Positions 15,395-23,700 of a stretch of DNA of 42,574 nt are shown one piece after another. Position 1 is the first letter of the stretch, and each line of letters begins with the position of its first letter. Location: NCBI GenBank assembly GCA_001780895.1, contig MFJJ01000048.1, positions 1 through 42,574 of the forward strand, written 5' to 3'. The notes beneath the pieces are model-generated. The model saw only the letters and a program-made list of their open reading frames with translations, was not told where the DNA came from and made no database searches. This stretch comes from Candidatus Gottesmanbacteria bacterium RIFCSPHIGHO2_01_FULL_46_14. GTDB taxonomy: Bacteria > Patescibacteriota > Microgenomatia > UBA10105 > UBA927. Position numbers and translations under genes: made by a program.

Positions 15395-16168
15395 ATGCCA
15401 CACATATCGCTTGCTGCCGAGAAGTTGTGGATTATCGGGGGAATATTGCCGATAACCAACGCACTCCTTACTACCTGGCTCGTCATGGCAATGCTTTTCC
15501 TGTTTGCCTACAGAGCGAGTTGCCGATTAACCCTGGTTCCTTCCACTATTCAGTCTCTTGCGGAAATGATTATCGGCGGGCTCTACGATTTTTTCCATGG
15601 CGTTATCGGGGATCATATCAAGCTGGTATTTCCCCTGATTGCATCACTATTCCTGTTTATTATTATTGCCAACTGGGTCGGTCTCCTGCCCGGTGTCGGG
15701 ACAATTGGGTTTTTTCACGGGGAGGCCGTGCCTGCCGGCAGGCAGGAGTTTACGCCTCTTCTTCGTGGAGCGACAGCCGATCTCAACACGACGCTCGCTC
15801 TGGCCATCGTTGCCGTCGGGGCCATCCAGTATTTTGGCTTTACGTCTCTGGGTGCCTCCTATGGGGGACGGTTTTTCGACATACGCAGTCCCATATATTT
15901 TTTTGTCGGACTCCTTGAACTCATTTCTGATGTTTCAAAAGTCGTTTCGTTTGCATTCCGGTTATTTGGCAATATATTTGCAGGAGAAGTGCTCTTGGCA
16001 GTCATGGCGTTTCTTATGCCCTTTATCGTTCCGTTGCCGTTTCTTATGTTAGAATTGTTTGTCGGATTTATTCAAGCACTCGTGTTTTCTATGTTGACTG
16101 CAGTATTTTTGAATGTGGCCGTAAGCCACGGGCAAGAAGGGAGTGAGGGGGTGAGTCATAATGGATGA
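15395..16168 (+). CDS. atpB: F0F1 ATP synthase subunit a
   Basis: A 257-aa membrane subunit forming the proton half-channels beside the c-ring. Several transmembrane helices are visible and the essential Arg is in SFAFRLFGNIFAGE. DLNTTLALA and the C-terminal VGFIQALVFSMLTAVFL are typical. A 14-bp perfect palindrome at 15730-15743 encodes part of VPAGRQ in the loop after helix 2. It overlaps atpE by 8 nt. Confidence 0.95.
   Translation: MPHISLAAEKLWIIGGILPITNALLTTWLVMAMLFLFAYRASCRLTLVPSTIQSLAEMIIGGLYDFFHGVIGDHIKLVFPLIASLFLFIIIANWVGLLPGVGTIGFFHGEAVPAGRQEFTPLLRGATADLNTTLALAIVAVGAIQYFGFTSLGASYGGRFFDIRSPIYFFVGLLELISDVSKVVSFAFRLFGNIFAGEVLLAVMAFLMPFIVPLPFLMLELFVGFIQALVFSMLTAVFLNVAVSHGQEGSEGVSHNG
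15730..15743. repeat. Perfect 14-bp palindrome in atpB
   Basis: GCCTGCCGGCAGGC, encoding PAGR in a poorly conserved loop. From general recollection, similar CCTGCCGGCAGG palindromes are frequent in CPR genomes; this was not checked. Confidence 0.5.
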
Positions 16169-16388
16169 AGCATCACTGAAATTAGCAATGACCGGAGTCA
16201 CTATTGCCGTGGGAGGAAGTATGCCGGCCTTAGCAATCGGTATGATTACCGCAAAAGCAATGGAAGCAATCGGAAGAAATCCTGAGGCAGCGGGTGAGGT
16301 ACGAACGAGCATGATTTTGGGTCTGGCGTTTGCCGAGGCTATTGCTATTTACGCATTAGTGGCTGGTTTGATTATTAAGTTCGTGTAA
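16161..16388 (+). CDS. atpE: F0F1 ATP synthase subunit c
   Basis: A 75-aa hairpin of two membrane helices joined by the polar RNPE loop (GRNPEAAG). The ion-carrying carboxylate is Glu 59 in GLAFAEAIAIYAL. The Gln in helix 1 and the Ser next to the Glu that mark Na+ rotors are absent, so a proton-driven ring is more likely. Its start is inside the atpB 3' end. Confidence 0.96.
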   Translation: MDEASLKLAMTGVTIAVGGSMPALAIGMITAKAMEAIGRNPEAAGEVRTSMILGLAFAEAIAIYALVAGLIIKFV

Positions 16389-16396
16389 AAACACCT

Positions 16397-16903
16397 ATGG
16401 AACAGCTAGGCATAGAACCAACATTACTTTTAGCGCAGGTGGTGAATTTTGCCATCATTGTCGTTGTGCTCTCAAAGCTTTTGTATACGCCGATTCTTGG
16501 TATGCTCGAAAAAAGGAAAGCGCAGATTGAAGAAGGGATTGCCGGGGCGGAGAGGATAAAACAGGAAGAAGCCAAACTCGCCTCAAGAAAAGAAAAACTA
16601 TTGCTTGAGGCTCGCAAAGAAGGGCATGTGATTTTGGAAGAAGCACGAAAACTTGCCAAGGAAGAAGAAAAGCAAATAATTGCACAGGCTCATACCGAAG
16701 CAGAAGAAATTATTGCAAAAGGAAGAGTCGAGGTAGAGGCACTGCGGGAAAAACTCATGGTTGAAGTACGCAGGGAGTCAACCGGGCTTGGTGTGGCGAT
16801 TGCAAAGAGGTTACTTGATAAGGCATTAGGAAGCCAGCAGCAGCACGCAATTTTGGGCAGTCACATCAAAAATGCTGAATCTCTTGGTGAAAAGTACCTA
16901 TGA
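16397..16903 (+). CDS. atpF: F0F1 ATP synthase subunit b
   Basis: A 168-aa peripheral stalk subunit: one N-terminal membrane helix (about 10-28, LLAQVVNFAIIVVVLSKLLY), then a long charged coiled coil rich in Glu, Lys and Ala. It links the membrane part to F1 through subunit delta. It overlaps atpH by 4 nt. Confidence 0.93.
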   Translation: MEQLGIEPTLLLAQVVNFAIIVVVLSKLLYTPILGMLEKRKAQIEEGIAGAERIKQEEAKLASRKEKLLLEARKEGHVILEEARKLAKEEEKQIIAQAHTEAEEIIAKGRVEVEALREKLMVEVRRESTGLGVAIAKRLLDKALGSQQQHAILGSHIKNAESLGEKYL

Positions 16904-17250
16904 ACGCGTTATCAAAAGATGCACGCGGATTTGTGGACAGTGTCGTCTCGTATTTAGAAGATGAAAAAAAATCCGCTGCGGCCACGCGGGTACGGTCGTT
17001 TCTTTCCCGTGTGACGGCCCAGGCCAAGAGAGAGAAAATGGCGCATGTAGAAACGAGTGTTGTGTTGACTGCTGAGGAAAAAATGCGGGTGGAGCGATTA
17101 CTTGGAAAATTGTTAGGACATGCTATTGAAATATCGTACGAAATACATCCGGCGATTATTGCCGGGATGACGATACGGGTTGCTGACTGGATCCTCGACA
17201 CGAGTTTTGCCGGGCAACTAACTCAAATTCAGGAACAATTAAACGCATAA
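16900..17250 (+). CDS. atpH: F0F1 ATP synthase subunit delta, short form
   Basis: A 116-aa protein at the atpH position. The C-terminal half matches delta/OSCP (VVLTAEEKMRVERLLGKLLGHAIEISYEIHPAIIAGMTIRVADWILDTS). Usual length is about 175-180 residues, so most of the N-terminal six-helix bundle that binds the alpha subunit N-termini is missing or reduced to one or two helices. It overlaps atpF (ATGA) and lies 4 nt before atpA, leaving no room for a longer start. Confidence 0.85.
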   Translation: MNALSKDARGFVDSVVSYLEDEKKSAAATRVRSFLSRVTAQAKREKMAHVETSVVLTAEEKMRVERLLGKLLGHAIEISYEIHPAIIAGMTIRVADWILDTSFAGQLTQIQEQLNA

Positions 17251-17254
17251 AACA

Positions 17255-18766
17255 ATGAGCGATTTATCTGGACAAATTGCAAAAGATCTTGCACGGAAAC
17301 TCGAGGACTTTGAGCCAAATGTTTCCGCCCGTCGGGTGGGACACATCGTTTCGTTGGGAGACGGGGTAGTCAAAATTCAAGGACTCCCGCAGGCGGCCTA
17401 CATGGAGCGGCTTGAGTGTAAAAACGGAGTTTCTGCAGTTGCTGTTAATCTCGAAGAAGATGCGATCGGCGCGATCGTTCTGGGTGATTATGTAGCGCTT
17501 AAAGAGGGTGATGAGGTGCGTTCGACCGGAGAACTCCTCTCCATACCCGTTGGGGAGGCATTGTTGGGTCGCGTGGTTAATCCTATGGGAGATGCTGTTG
17601 ACGGAAAGGGAGCCATTCCCCGTAAAATGCTCTACCCCATGGAAAAAGTTGCCCCGGGTGTTACAACACGTCGTCCGGTCAATACACCGCTTCAGACTGG
17701 TATTAAAGCAATCGATGCCATGATTCCGGTTGGCCGCGGACAGCGCGAGCTTATTATCGGGGACCGAAATACCGGTAAAACCGCTCTTATCGTCGATACG
17801 ATTATCAATCAAAAGAAAGAAAACGTTCTGTGTATTTATGTGGCAATTGGTCAGAAAATGTCCCGTATCGCCCACGTGATTGCAGATTTGACACGCGCCG
17901 GCGCGATGCCGTATACGGTTGTGGTTTGTGCGGCGGCAAGCGACCCCACTGCATTTCAATATCTGGCGCCGTATGCAGGATCGGCCATCGCAGAATACTT
18001 CATGGACAAAGGAAAAGACGTGCTTATCGCCTACGACGATCTTTCCAAACATGCCTGGGCGTATCGGCAGATTTCGTTGATCCTTAGGCGTCCGTCGGGT
18101 CGAGAGGCATATCCCGGAGACGTCTTTTATCTTCATAGCCGTCTTCTTGAGCGCTCATGCCGGCTTGATGAAAAACACGGTGGCGGTTCAATTACCGCGC
18201 TTCCCGTTATCGAGACGCAAGCCGGAGACATGTCTGCCTATATTCCGACCAACGTCATTTCGATAACCGACGGACAGTTGTATCTTGAGTCGGATCTTTT
18301 TTATGCCGGTCAGCGGCCTGCGGTTAACGTGGGCACGTCGGTATCCCGTGTCGGAGGTGCCGCGCAGATAAAGGGCATGAAGAAAATTGCGGGTAAACTA
18401 AAACTCGATTTGGCCCAATACCGGGAGCTAGCGGCATTTGCACAATTTAGTACGGATCTTGACGAGGCAACCAAAAAGCAAATCGATCGCGGAGCGCGTA
18501 TGATGGAGCTGCTTAAACAGGATCAATTTGCCCCCATGGCGGTGGAAGCGCAAGTTGTCGTCATTTGGGCAGGGACGACGGGAGCGCTTGATGATGTGCC
18601 GGTTAATAAAATTCGGGAATTAGAACGGGAATTTTTAGTCTATCTTGAGCGCGGATACAAGAAAACGTTGGCAACCATTGCAAAAGAAAAAGTCGTGTCG
18701 GAGACAACGGAAGCTGAACTCAAAGAGGCGATAGGAGATTTCAAGAAGACATTTCTGAAAGGCTAA
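17255..18766 (+). CDS. atpA: F0F1 ATP synthase subunit alpha
   Basis: A 503-aa non-catalytic nucleotide-binding subunit of the F1 ring. It has the N-terminal beta-barrel, a P-loop GDRNTGKTAL near 170, and the alpha-specific RPAVNVGTSVSRVGGAAQIK segment. Length is standard. It lies between atpH and atpG with 2-4 nt gaps. Confidence 0.97.
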   Translation: MSDLSGQIAKDLARKLEDFEPNVSARRVGHIVSLGDGVVKIQGLPQAAYMERLECKNGVSAVAVNLEEDAIGAIVLGDYVALKEGDEVRSTGELLSIPVGEALLGRVVNPMGDAVDGKGAIPRKMLYPMEKVAPGVTTRRPVNTPLQTGIKAIDAMIPVGRGQRELIIGDRNTGKTALIVDTIINQKKENVLCIYVAIGQKMSRIAHVIADLTRAGAMPYTVVVCAAASDPTAFQYLAPYAGSAIAEYFMDKGKDVLIAYDDLSKHAWAYRQISLILRRPSGREAYPGDVFYLHSRLLERSCRLDEKHGGGSITALPVIETQAGDMSAYIPTNVISITDGQLYLESDLFYAGQRPAVNVGTSVSRVGGAAQIKGMKKIAGKLKLDLAQYRELAAFAQFSTDLDEATKKQIDRGARMMELLKQDQFAPMAVEAQVVVIWAGTTGALDDVPVNKIRELEREFLVYLERGYKKTLATIAKEKVVSETTEAELKEAIGDFKKTFLKG

Positions 18767-18768
18767 TC

Positions 18769-19623
18769 ATGGCAAACATTCGACTCATCAAGGGACGGAT
18801 CAAATCGGCAAAAAACATTGCACAAATTACCAAGGCGATGGAACTGGTTGCCGCTTCGCGTATGAAAAAGGCGCAAGCTGCAGCTCTGGCCGGAAAGCTC
18901 TATGCTGATAAAATTTATCAAATGGTTATGGAGCTTTCCTCTCGCGTCGATATCTCCTACCATCCGCTTCTCAAAAAACCGAACGCAGTACGTGGTAAGC
19001 GACTGAGTATTTATGTAACGACGAATAAAGGGCTCTGTGGCGGTCTCAATGCTACAAGTTTTCGTTATCTGAACAGTCAATATGTGCATACGACGTCCGT
19101 TTCGTTTGTAACGCTGGGCAACAAGGGTGCACATTTTATCTCGCAACAAGGGGGGAGTGTGATTGCAGATTTTTCCGATACGAGCCCGTGGAGCAATTCA
19201 GTCCCCGCTATTATTGAGCTGGCAACCCGGGAATATTTAACCGGAAATGTTGATGGGGTGGATGTTGTCTATAACGAATTTCTCTCACCCATAAAACAGC
19301 GTCCGGTGAAAAAGACAATCTTGCCATTGTCTATTGAGCATTCCGGAGAGGTCGAAGAGCACATCCAGGAATTTCTTATAGAACCAAACGCAAAAGAGGT
19401 GTTTGATGGGTTACTTCCTCATTATCTCGAAAATCAGCTGCGCGATGCAATTGTGCAGTCGGAAGCATCAGAACATAGTGCCCGCATGATGGCGATGAGA
19501 AATGCGACGGATAACGCGCTCTCTCTTGTTGATGATTTGACGCTCCTGTTTAATAAAGCCAGGCAAGAGAAGATTACCTATGAAATTGGCGATATGGTCA
19601 CGGCAAGGCTGGCATTAGAATAA
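18769..19623 (+). CDS. atpG: F0F1 ATP synthase subunit gamma
   Basis: A 284-aa central rotor shaft. The N-terminal helix carries IKGRIKSAKNIAQITKAMELVAASRMKKAQ, the Rossmann-like middle has TNKGLCGGLNA, and the C-terminal helix has EHSARMMAMRNATDNA. It fits the usual atpA-G-D order. Confidence 0.96.
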   Translation: MANIRLIKGRIKSAKNIAQITKAMELVAASRMKKAQAAALAGKLYADKIYQMVMELSSRVDISYHPLLKKPNAVRGKRLSIYVTTNKGLCGGLNATSFRYLNSQYVHTTSVSFVTLGNKGAHFISQQGGSVIADFSDTSPWSNSVPAIIELATREYLTGNVDGVDVVYNEFLSPIKQRPVKKTILPLSIEHSGEVEEHIQEFLIEPNAKEVFDGLLPHYLENQLRDAIVQSEASEHSARMMAMRNATDNALSLVDDLTLLFNKARQEKITYEIGDMVTARLALE

Positions 19624-19628
19624 ATCCT

Positions 19629-21014
19629 ATGAAAGACAACAGGAAAATCGGTATTATAGTCCAAATCATCGGTGTCGTTGTGGACGTGCAGTTTAGCGAC
19701 TACGTGCCGGAAATTTATGAAGCACTTCATGTCGCCGATCCTGCTGATAAGAAAAAGACTCTGGTTCTTGAGGTTGCCTCGCATTTGGGAGATAACCGCG
19801 TTCGTGCAGTTGCCTTGGGTCCTACCGACGGGCTGGCGCGTGGGGAGGAAGTTGCCGCAACAGGGGCACCGATCAGCGTACCCGTGGGTAAAAAAACTCT
19901 GGGACGGCTATTTAATGTTGTGGGCGAGGTCATTGACGGGAAGGGCGAGGTCAATACAAAAAAAACCTATCCGATTCATCGCCCCGCGCCCACGTTGATC
20001 CAACAAAGCACCAAGCAGGAAGTATTGGAAACAGGTATTAAAGTTATTGATTTGATTGCGCCGTTTGTAAAGGGCGGCAAAGTCGCTATTTTTGGTGGAG
20101 CCGGTGTCGGAAAAACGGTCACGATTCAGGAACTCATTCATAATGTTGCAGAAGTTCACGGGGGAGTCTCGGTATTTGCCGGTGTGGGAGAGCGTACCCG
20201 GGAGGGAAATGATCTTTATAACGAGATGAAGGAGTCGGGGGTCATCGGCAAAACCGCCCTTGTGTTTGGTCAAATGAACGAGCCACCGGGAGCCAGGCTC
20301 CGGGTGGCACTCACCGGTCTTACTATGGCGGAATACTTCCGCGATGAAGAAGGGCAGGACGTATTGTTGTTTATCGACAATATTTTTCGGTTTGCTCAAG
20401 CGGGAAGCGAAGTATCAGCACTTCTGGGCCGAATTCCCTCGGCTGTCGGCTATCAACCAACTCTCGCCAGCGAAATGGGAGCGCTCCAGGAGCGGATCAC
20501 GTCGACCAAAAAAGGATCGATTACGTCAGTGCAAGCAGTGTATGTGCCGGCCGACGACTACACCGATCCGGCACCCGTTGCCACATTTGCCCATCTGGAT
20601 AGTTCGATTGCGCTCGAGCGGTCGATTGCCGAACAGGGGTTGTTTCCTGCAGTTGATCCGCTCGCCTCAAACTCGCGGATATTGGAACCGGGGACGGTGG
20701 GAAAAGAGCATTATGAGGTGGCTCGCGGCGTCCAGCGCGTACTCCAGCGCTATAAGGATCTTCAGGATATTATCGCGATTTTAGGTATGGAGGAGCTTTC
20801 CGATGAAGACAAACTGGTCGTTTCCCGTGCGCGCAAAATTCAGAGGTTTTTAACGCAACCCATGTTTGTAGCAGAAGCATTTACTGCGCGGGAAGGGAAA
20901 TACGTGCCACTCAAGGAGACCATTGCCGGATTCAAAGAAATCTTAGACGGAAAACACGACGCAAAACCGGAACAATCCTTTTACATGGTCGGTCCAATTG
21001 ATGAGGTGAAGTAA
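19629..21014 (+). CDS. atpD: F0F1 ATP synthase subunit beta
   Basis: A 461-aa catalytic subunit of F1. It shows the P-loop GGAGVGKTV, the GERTREGNDLY motif with the catalytic Glu, MNEPPGARLRVALTG and the beta-specific ALLGRIPSAVGYQPTLASEMG. The DNA at 20284-20310 can form a strong imperfect hairpin, but it encodes the conserved NEPPGAR motif, so it is probably a coding coincidence. Confidence 0.97.
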   Translation: MKDNRKIGIIVQIIGVVVDVQFSDYVPEIYEALHVADPADKKKTLVLEVASHLGDNRVRAVALGPTDGLARGEEVAATGAPISVPVGKKTLGRLFNVVGEVIDGKGEVNTKKTYPIHRPAPTLIQQSTKQEVLETGIKVIDLIAPFVKGGKVAIFGGAGVGKTVTIQELIHNVAEVHGGVSVFAGVGERTREGNDLYNEMKESGVIGKTALVFGQMNEPPGARLRVALTGLTMAEYFRDEEGQDVLLFIDNIFRFAQAGSEVSALLGRIPSAVGYQPTLASEMGALQERITSTKKGSITSVQAVYVPADDYTDPAPVATFAHLDSSIALERSIAEQGLFPAVDPLASNSRILEPGTVGKEHYEVARGVQRVLQRYKDLQDIIAILGMEELSDEDKLVVSRARKIQRFLTQPMFVAEAFTAREGKYVPLKETIAGFKEILDGKHDAKPEQSFYMVGPIDEVK

Positions 21015-21017
21015 TGT

Positions 21018-21434
21018 ATGGCTTTTCTTCTTGAAATCATCACGCCGGAGCGCAAGGCTTACGAAGAAACAGTGGATGCCGTTACCGTACCCACGACCGA
21101 AGGATATATTGGGGTACTCGCTCACCACATCCCTTTGTTTACCCTCCTTACGGAGGGAGAAATCAAGATTGGTGCTGGTTCCAAGGAATTTTTTTTAGCA
21201 ATCGGCGGCGGGTTTATGGAAATCACCGGAAGTCGTGTTTCGATTTTAGTCACACGAGCGGTTCACGCCGACGAACTCAATGAAGCGGAAATCAAAAAGG
21301 CAGAAACGTCGGCCCGCGATAGTATTGCCAAGCGGGCAAAAGGCGCCGAACTTGCCAGTGCCCAAGCCGTGTTGCGACGGTCTGTCTTGGAGATGAAAAT
21401 ACTTCGCCGGCGTCACCATCGATTGACAGTCTAA
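21018..21434 (+). CDS. atpC: F0F1 ATP synthase subunit epsilon
   Basis: A 138-aa subunit with an N-terminal beta-sandwich (LEIITPERKAYEETVDAVTVPTTEGYIGVLAHHIPL) and a C-terminal helical hairpin ending in an unusually basic ILRRRHHRLTV. It couples gamma to the c-ring and may inhibit hydrolysis. Last gene of the operon; the promoter of the CBS gene begins in its final codons. Confidence 0.95.
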   Translation: MAFLLEIITPERKAYEETVDAVTVPTTEGYIGVLAHHIPLFTLLTEGEIKIGAGSKEFFLAIGGGFMEITGSRVSILVTRAVHADELNEAEIKKAETSARDSIAKRAKGAELASAQAVLRRSVLEMKILRRRHHRLTV

Positions 21435-21451
21435 AGAGTATACCGTAGACT
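21423..21451 (+). promoter_or_regulatory. Promoter for the CBS-domain gene
   Basis: Consensus TTGACA (21423-21428), 17 nt, TAGACT (21446-21451), at the end of atpC. Predicted start near 21458, just before the AAGGAG Shine-Dalgarno sequence of the next gene. Confidence 0.55.
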
Positions 21452-21470
21452 CCACACAAGGAGAACATCC

Positions 21471-21926
21471 ATGAAAGTCCGAGATGTGATGAGTCGGAAA
21501 ATCATTAGCGTGGGTAGGGATAGCGAACTGCGTGAACTGTGGAAAATCATTTTCAAAATACGTGTCAACGCTATCCCCGTTGTTGATACAAAAGGAAAAT
21601 TATTGGGCATTATTACCAAAGACGACATTTTACACCTTTTCTACCCCGATTACGAAGATCTCGTCGAAGATTTTTTCTCCGTTTCTAATTTTGAAGAAAT
21701 GGAAAACAGGATAGATGAACTTGGAAGTAAGCGAGCGCGCGACATCATGAACAAACGCATCATATTTACCCGTGAAGATTGCCCGATCATGCGGGCGCTT
21801 TCGCGTATGATCGTACGGAATTTTAATCAGCTACCCGTTGTATCTGACGATGACCGGTTGGTTGGGATGGTTACTAAAGGTGATATTTTCTCTGCACTGT
21901 TTCGCGCGCATCTGAAAGGCAAGTAG
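21471..21926 (+). CDS. Two-CBS-domain protein
   Basis: A 151-aa protein made almost entirely of two CBS domains (about 1-58 and 84-148), each with the (V)RDVMSRKIISV / ARDIMNKRIIFT entry and a GxxxGIITKDDIL or VGMVTKGDIF exit. Paired CBS domains bind adenine nucleotides and act as energy or ligand sensors. A stand-alone protein must act on a partner; its position just after the ATP synthase operon and before nucleotide genes is suggestive only. The ATG at 21471 is supported by AAGGAG at 7-8 nt. Confidence 0.9.
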   Translation: MKVRDVMSRKIISVGRDSELRELWKIIFKIRVNAIPVVDTKGKLLGIITKDDILHLFYPDYEDLVEDFFSVSNFEEMENRIDELGSKRARDIMNKRIIFTREDCPIMRALSRMIVRNFNQLPVVSDDDRLVGMVTKGDIFSALFRAHLKGK

Positions 21927-22018
21927 TTTGGTCCTTGACAGGATAGAGTTGGCTTAAAGTATGAAATAATAGGATATGCTAGGGAGAGTTCAAAAAGCAA
22001 AGTTTTTTTGCGATCACT

Positions 22019-22138
22019 ATGAACGTCACTGTTGTCCATCATCCCCTCATCGATCACTCGCTGACGGTTATCCGGCGGAAGGAGACAACCACTGAGGAGT
22101 TTCGTCGGCACGCGGGGTCGTTCCTTTTTGAGAGCTAA
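22019..22138 (+). pseudogene. upp: Diverged 5' fragment of upp
   Basis: A 39-codon frame whose residues 6-33 (VHHPLIDHSLTVIRRKETTTEEFRRHAG) match the start of the intact upp at 23052. Nearly half the codons in that stretch differ, yet only two or three change the residue, the mark of a functional relative rather than a decaying copy. The match ends at 22117, then seven foreign residues and a stop follow. A TTGACA at 21935-21940 with a weak TATGAA 19 nt later may be its old promoter. Downstream lies the DUF6922/AbiEii pair, then full-length upp. Confidence 0.85.
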
Positions 22139-22140
22139 GT

Positions 22141-22149
22141 TGCTATACT
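22141..22149 (+). promoter_or_regulatory. Extended -10 promoter of the DUF6922/AbiEii-like pair
   Basis: TGC-TATACT with the ATG at 22157 only 7 nt after the box, so the message should begin at or one base before the start codon. Confidence 0.55.
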
Positions 22150-22156
22150 TCTTCGT

Positions 22157-22477
22157 ATGGAGAACGCAAAACTCCCTACCAGCTTACCCCGGGAGTTTTA
22201 CCGCTATTTTTGGGATGTGAATGCAGAAAAACTCAATCCGGCCGAGCATCCCAAGTACGTCATCAACCGGCTCATGAACATCGGGAACGTGCCGTCGATC
22301 CGCTGGATGCGACAGAGTTTTTCGCAGGAACTCATCGTCGAAACGGTTAAGACGGTACGTGATTTTTCATCAACAACTGCCATGTTTTGGGCCCATTTTT
22401 ATCATATTCCAAGGGAGGAGGTTACATGCATGCAGGAACCCTATCTCTCCATGCGCAGGAAGTTCTGGCACGATTAG
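22157..22477 (+). CDS. DUF6922-like protein, probable antitoxin of an AbiE-type pair
   Basis: A 106-aa protein with the layout LPREFYRYFWDVNAEKLNPAEHPKYVINRLMNIG...IRWMRQSF...ETVKTVRDFSSTTAMFWAHFY, which I recognise as the DUF6922 family often coded just before AbiEii-like nucleotidyltransferases. It is small, helical and probably the antitoxin, by analogy with AbiEi. It overlaps the next gene by 52 nt in another frame. Leaderless start predicted. Confidence 0.65.
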   Translation: MENAKLPTSLPREFYRYFWDVNAEKLNPAEHPKYVINRLMNIGNVPSIRWMRQSFSQELIVETVKTVRDFSSTTAMFWAHFYHIPREEVTCMQEPYLSMRRKFWHD

Positions 22478-23055
22478 GCGCGTCAAGCGTATTTACGGAT
22501 GCCTATCTCGTAGGCGGGACGGCGCTTGCCCTGCAGCTGGGACATCGAAAGTCGTATGATTTTGATTTTTGTACGAATAAAAGTCTTAAAGCGGTAGAAG
22601 TTTCAGAGAAACTTTCCAATGTTGGGAAGTTTATTGTAGATATCCTTGCCCCACCGCACACGCTTATCGGCGAGTTTGAGGGCGTGAAGGTCAGTTTATT
22701 TGCATACAATTATCCACTGCTGGATCCGTTTCTGTCGTTTGCCGGAGTAAGCCTTGCGTCGGTGCGAGATATCGCGGCAATGAAGTTGACGGCCATTTGC
22801 GGTCGGGCGAAAAAACGTGATTACATGGATATCTACATCATAGCCCGGAGATACTCGTTTGAGGAGCAGTTTGGCTGGTACGACAAAAAGTTCGGCGTAT
22901 TAGGGAATAATGCGTACACGCTTATCAAGGCCTTAGGGTACTTTGAAGATGCTGAAAATGACGACGTGCCGGAGATGCTCCTTCCGGTCACGTGGGAGCA
23001 GGTCAAAACATTTCTCTTTACCGAATCCATGCGGTTGGCAAAAGCGATGCTATGA
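22426..23055 (+). CDS. AbiEii-type nucleotidyltransferase (probable toxin)
   Basis: A 209-aa protein with the minimal nucleotidyltransferase signature GGTALALQLGHRKSYDFDF (G30-G31-T32, then H40, R41, S43, D45 and D47) and the later DIAAMKLTAICGRAKKRDYMDIYII block of the AbiEii/AbiGii toxin group. Such enzymes can stop growth by modifying tRNA ends, and some give phage defence. The ATG at 22426 has GGGAGGAG at 5-6 nt; the longer frame from 22387 has no support. Its stop overlaps the upp ATG (ATGA), so upp is now coupled to it. Whether it is toxic here is inference. Confidence 0.85.
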   Translation: MHAGTLSLHAQEVLARLGASSVFTDAYLVGGTALALQLGHRKSYDFDFCTNKSLKAVEVSEKLSNVGKFIVDILAPPHTLIGEFEGVKVSLFAYNYPLLDPFLSFAGVSLASVRDIAAMKLTAICGRAKKRDYMDIYIIARRYSFEEQFGWYDKKFGVLGNNAYTLIKALGYFEDAENDDVPEMLLPVTWEQVKTFLFTESMRLAKAML

Positions 23056-23675
23056 AAAACGTTATTGAAGTTCATCATCCTCTCATTGACCACTCACTGA
23101 CGGTCATCCGTCGGAAAGACACAGGGACCGAGGAGTTTCGGCGGCATGCGGGGATAGTGTCAAGGATTCTTTTGGTTGAGGTGATGAAGGATCTTGCTAC
23201 AGCACGTGTGAAGATTGAGACCCCGCTTGCTCCCATGACGGGCAAAAAACTCAAAGACGAAGTCGTTGTCGTGCCGGTGTTGCGGGCAGGGCTAGCGATG
23301 CTCTTTGCCATCCAGGATTTTTTGCCCGCGGTATCCGTCGGGTTTGTGGGTCTGGAACGCGATGAGCAGACTGCCCAGGCGCGGGAGTACTACCGCAAGC
23401 TTCCCAAGCTTTTAGCTTCTCATCACGTGCTCGTCATCGACCCCATGCTGGCAACTGGCGGCTCGTTTGATGATACGGTAACGCTTCTCAAGGAAAAAGG
23501 CGCCAAACGCATTACCATCGTCAGTATCGTATCCGCTCCGGAGGGCATCATACGGGTGCAACGTAATCATCCGGAAGTAAAAATATTTACCGCTGCAATA
23601 GATGACCATCTCAACGACAAAAAATTTATCGTACCTGGACTAGGAGATTTCGGAGATCGGTATTTTGGAACATAA
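23052..23675 (+). CDS. upp: Uracil phosphoribosyltransferase
   Basis: A 207-aa salvage enzyme that makes UMP from uracil and PRPP. It shows HHPLIDHSLTVIRR at the N-terminus, VPVLRAGLAM, the PRPP loop VIDPMLATGGSFDDTV and the uracil site VPGLGDFGDRYFGT at the C-terminus. The frame is open further upstream, but the ATG at 23052 matches the family start and overlaps the toxin stop. Its first third also exists as a diverged fragment at 22019. Confidence 0.96.
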   Translation: MKNVIEVHHPLIDHSLTVIRRKDTGTEEFRRHAGIVSRILLVEVMKDLATARVKIETPLAPMTGKKLKDEVVVVPVLRAGLAMLFAIQDFLPAVSVGFVGLERDEQTAQAREYYRKLPKLLASHHVLVIDPMLATGGSFDDTVTLLKEKGAKRITIVSIVSAPEGIIRVQRNHPEVKIFTAAIDDHLNDKKFIVPGLGDFGDRYFGT

Positions 23676-23700
23676 CGAGTATGATTGGAGGTGAAACGAG

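Noticed and set aside
16161..16388. Sodium-driven ATP synthase
   Set aside because: The c subunit lacks the helix-1 Gln and the Ser beside the key Glu that mark Na+ rings.
20284..20310. Strong imperfect hairpin in atpD as a further inserted palindrome
   Set aside because: It encodes the universally conserved NEPPGAR(L)RV motif with no extra residues, so it is explained by coding constraint and codon choice.
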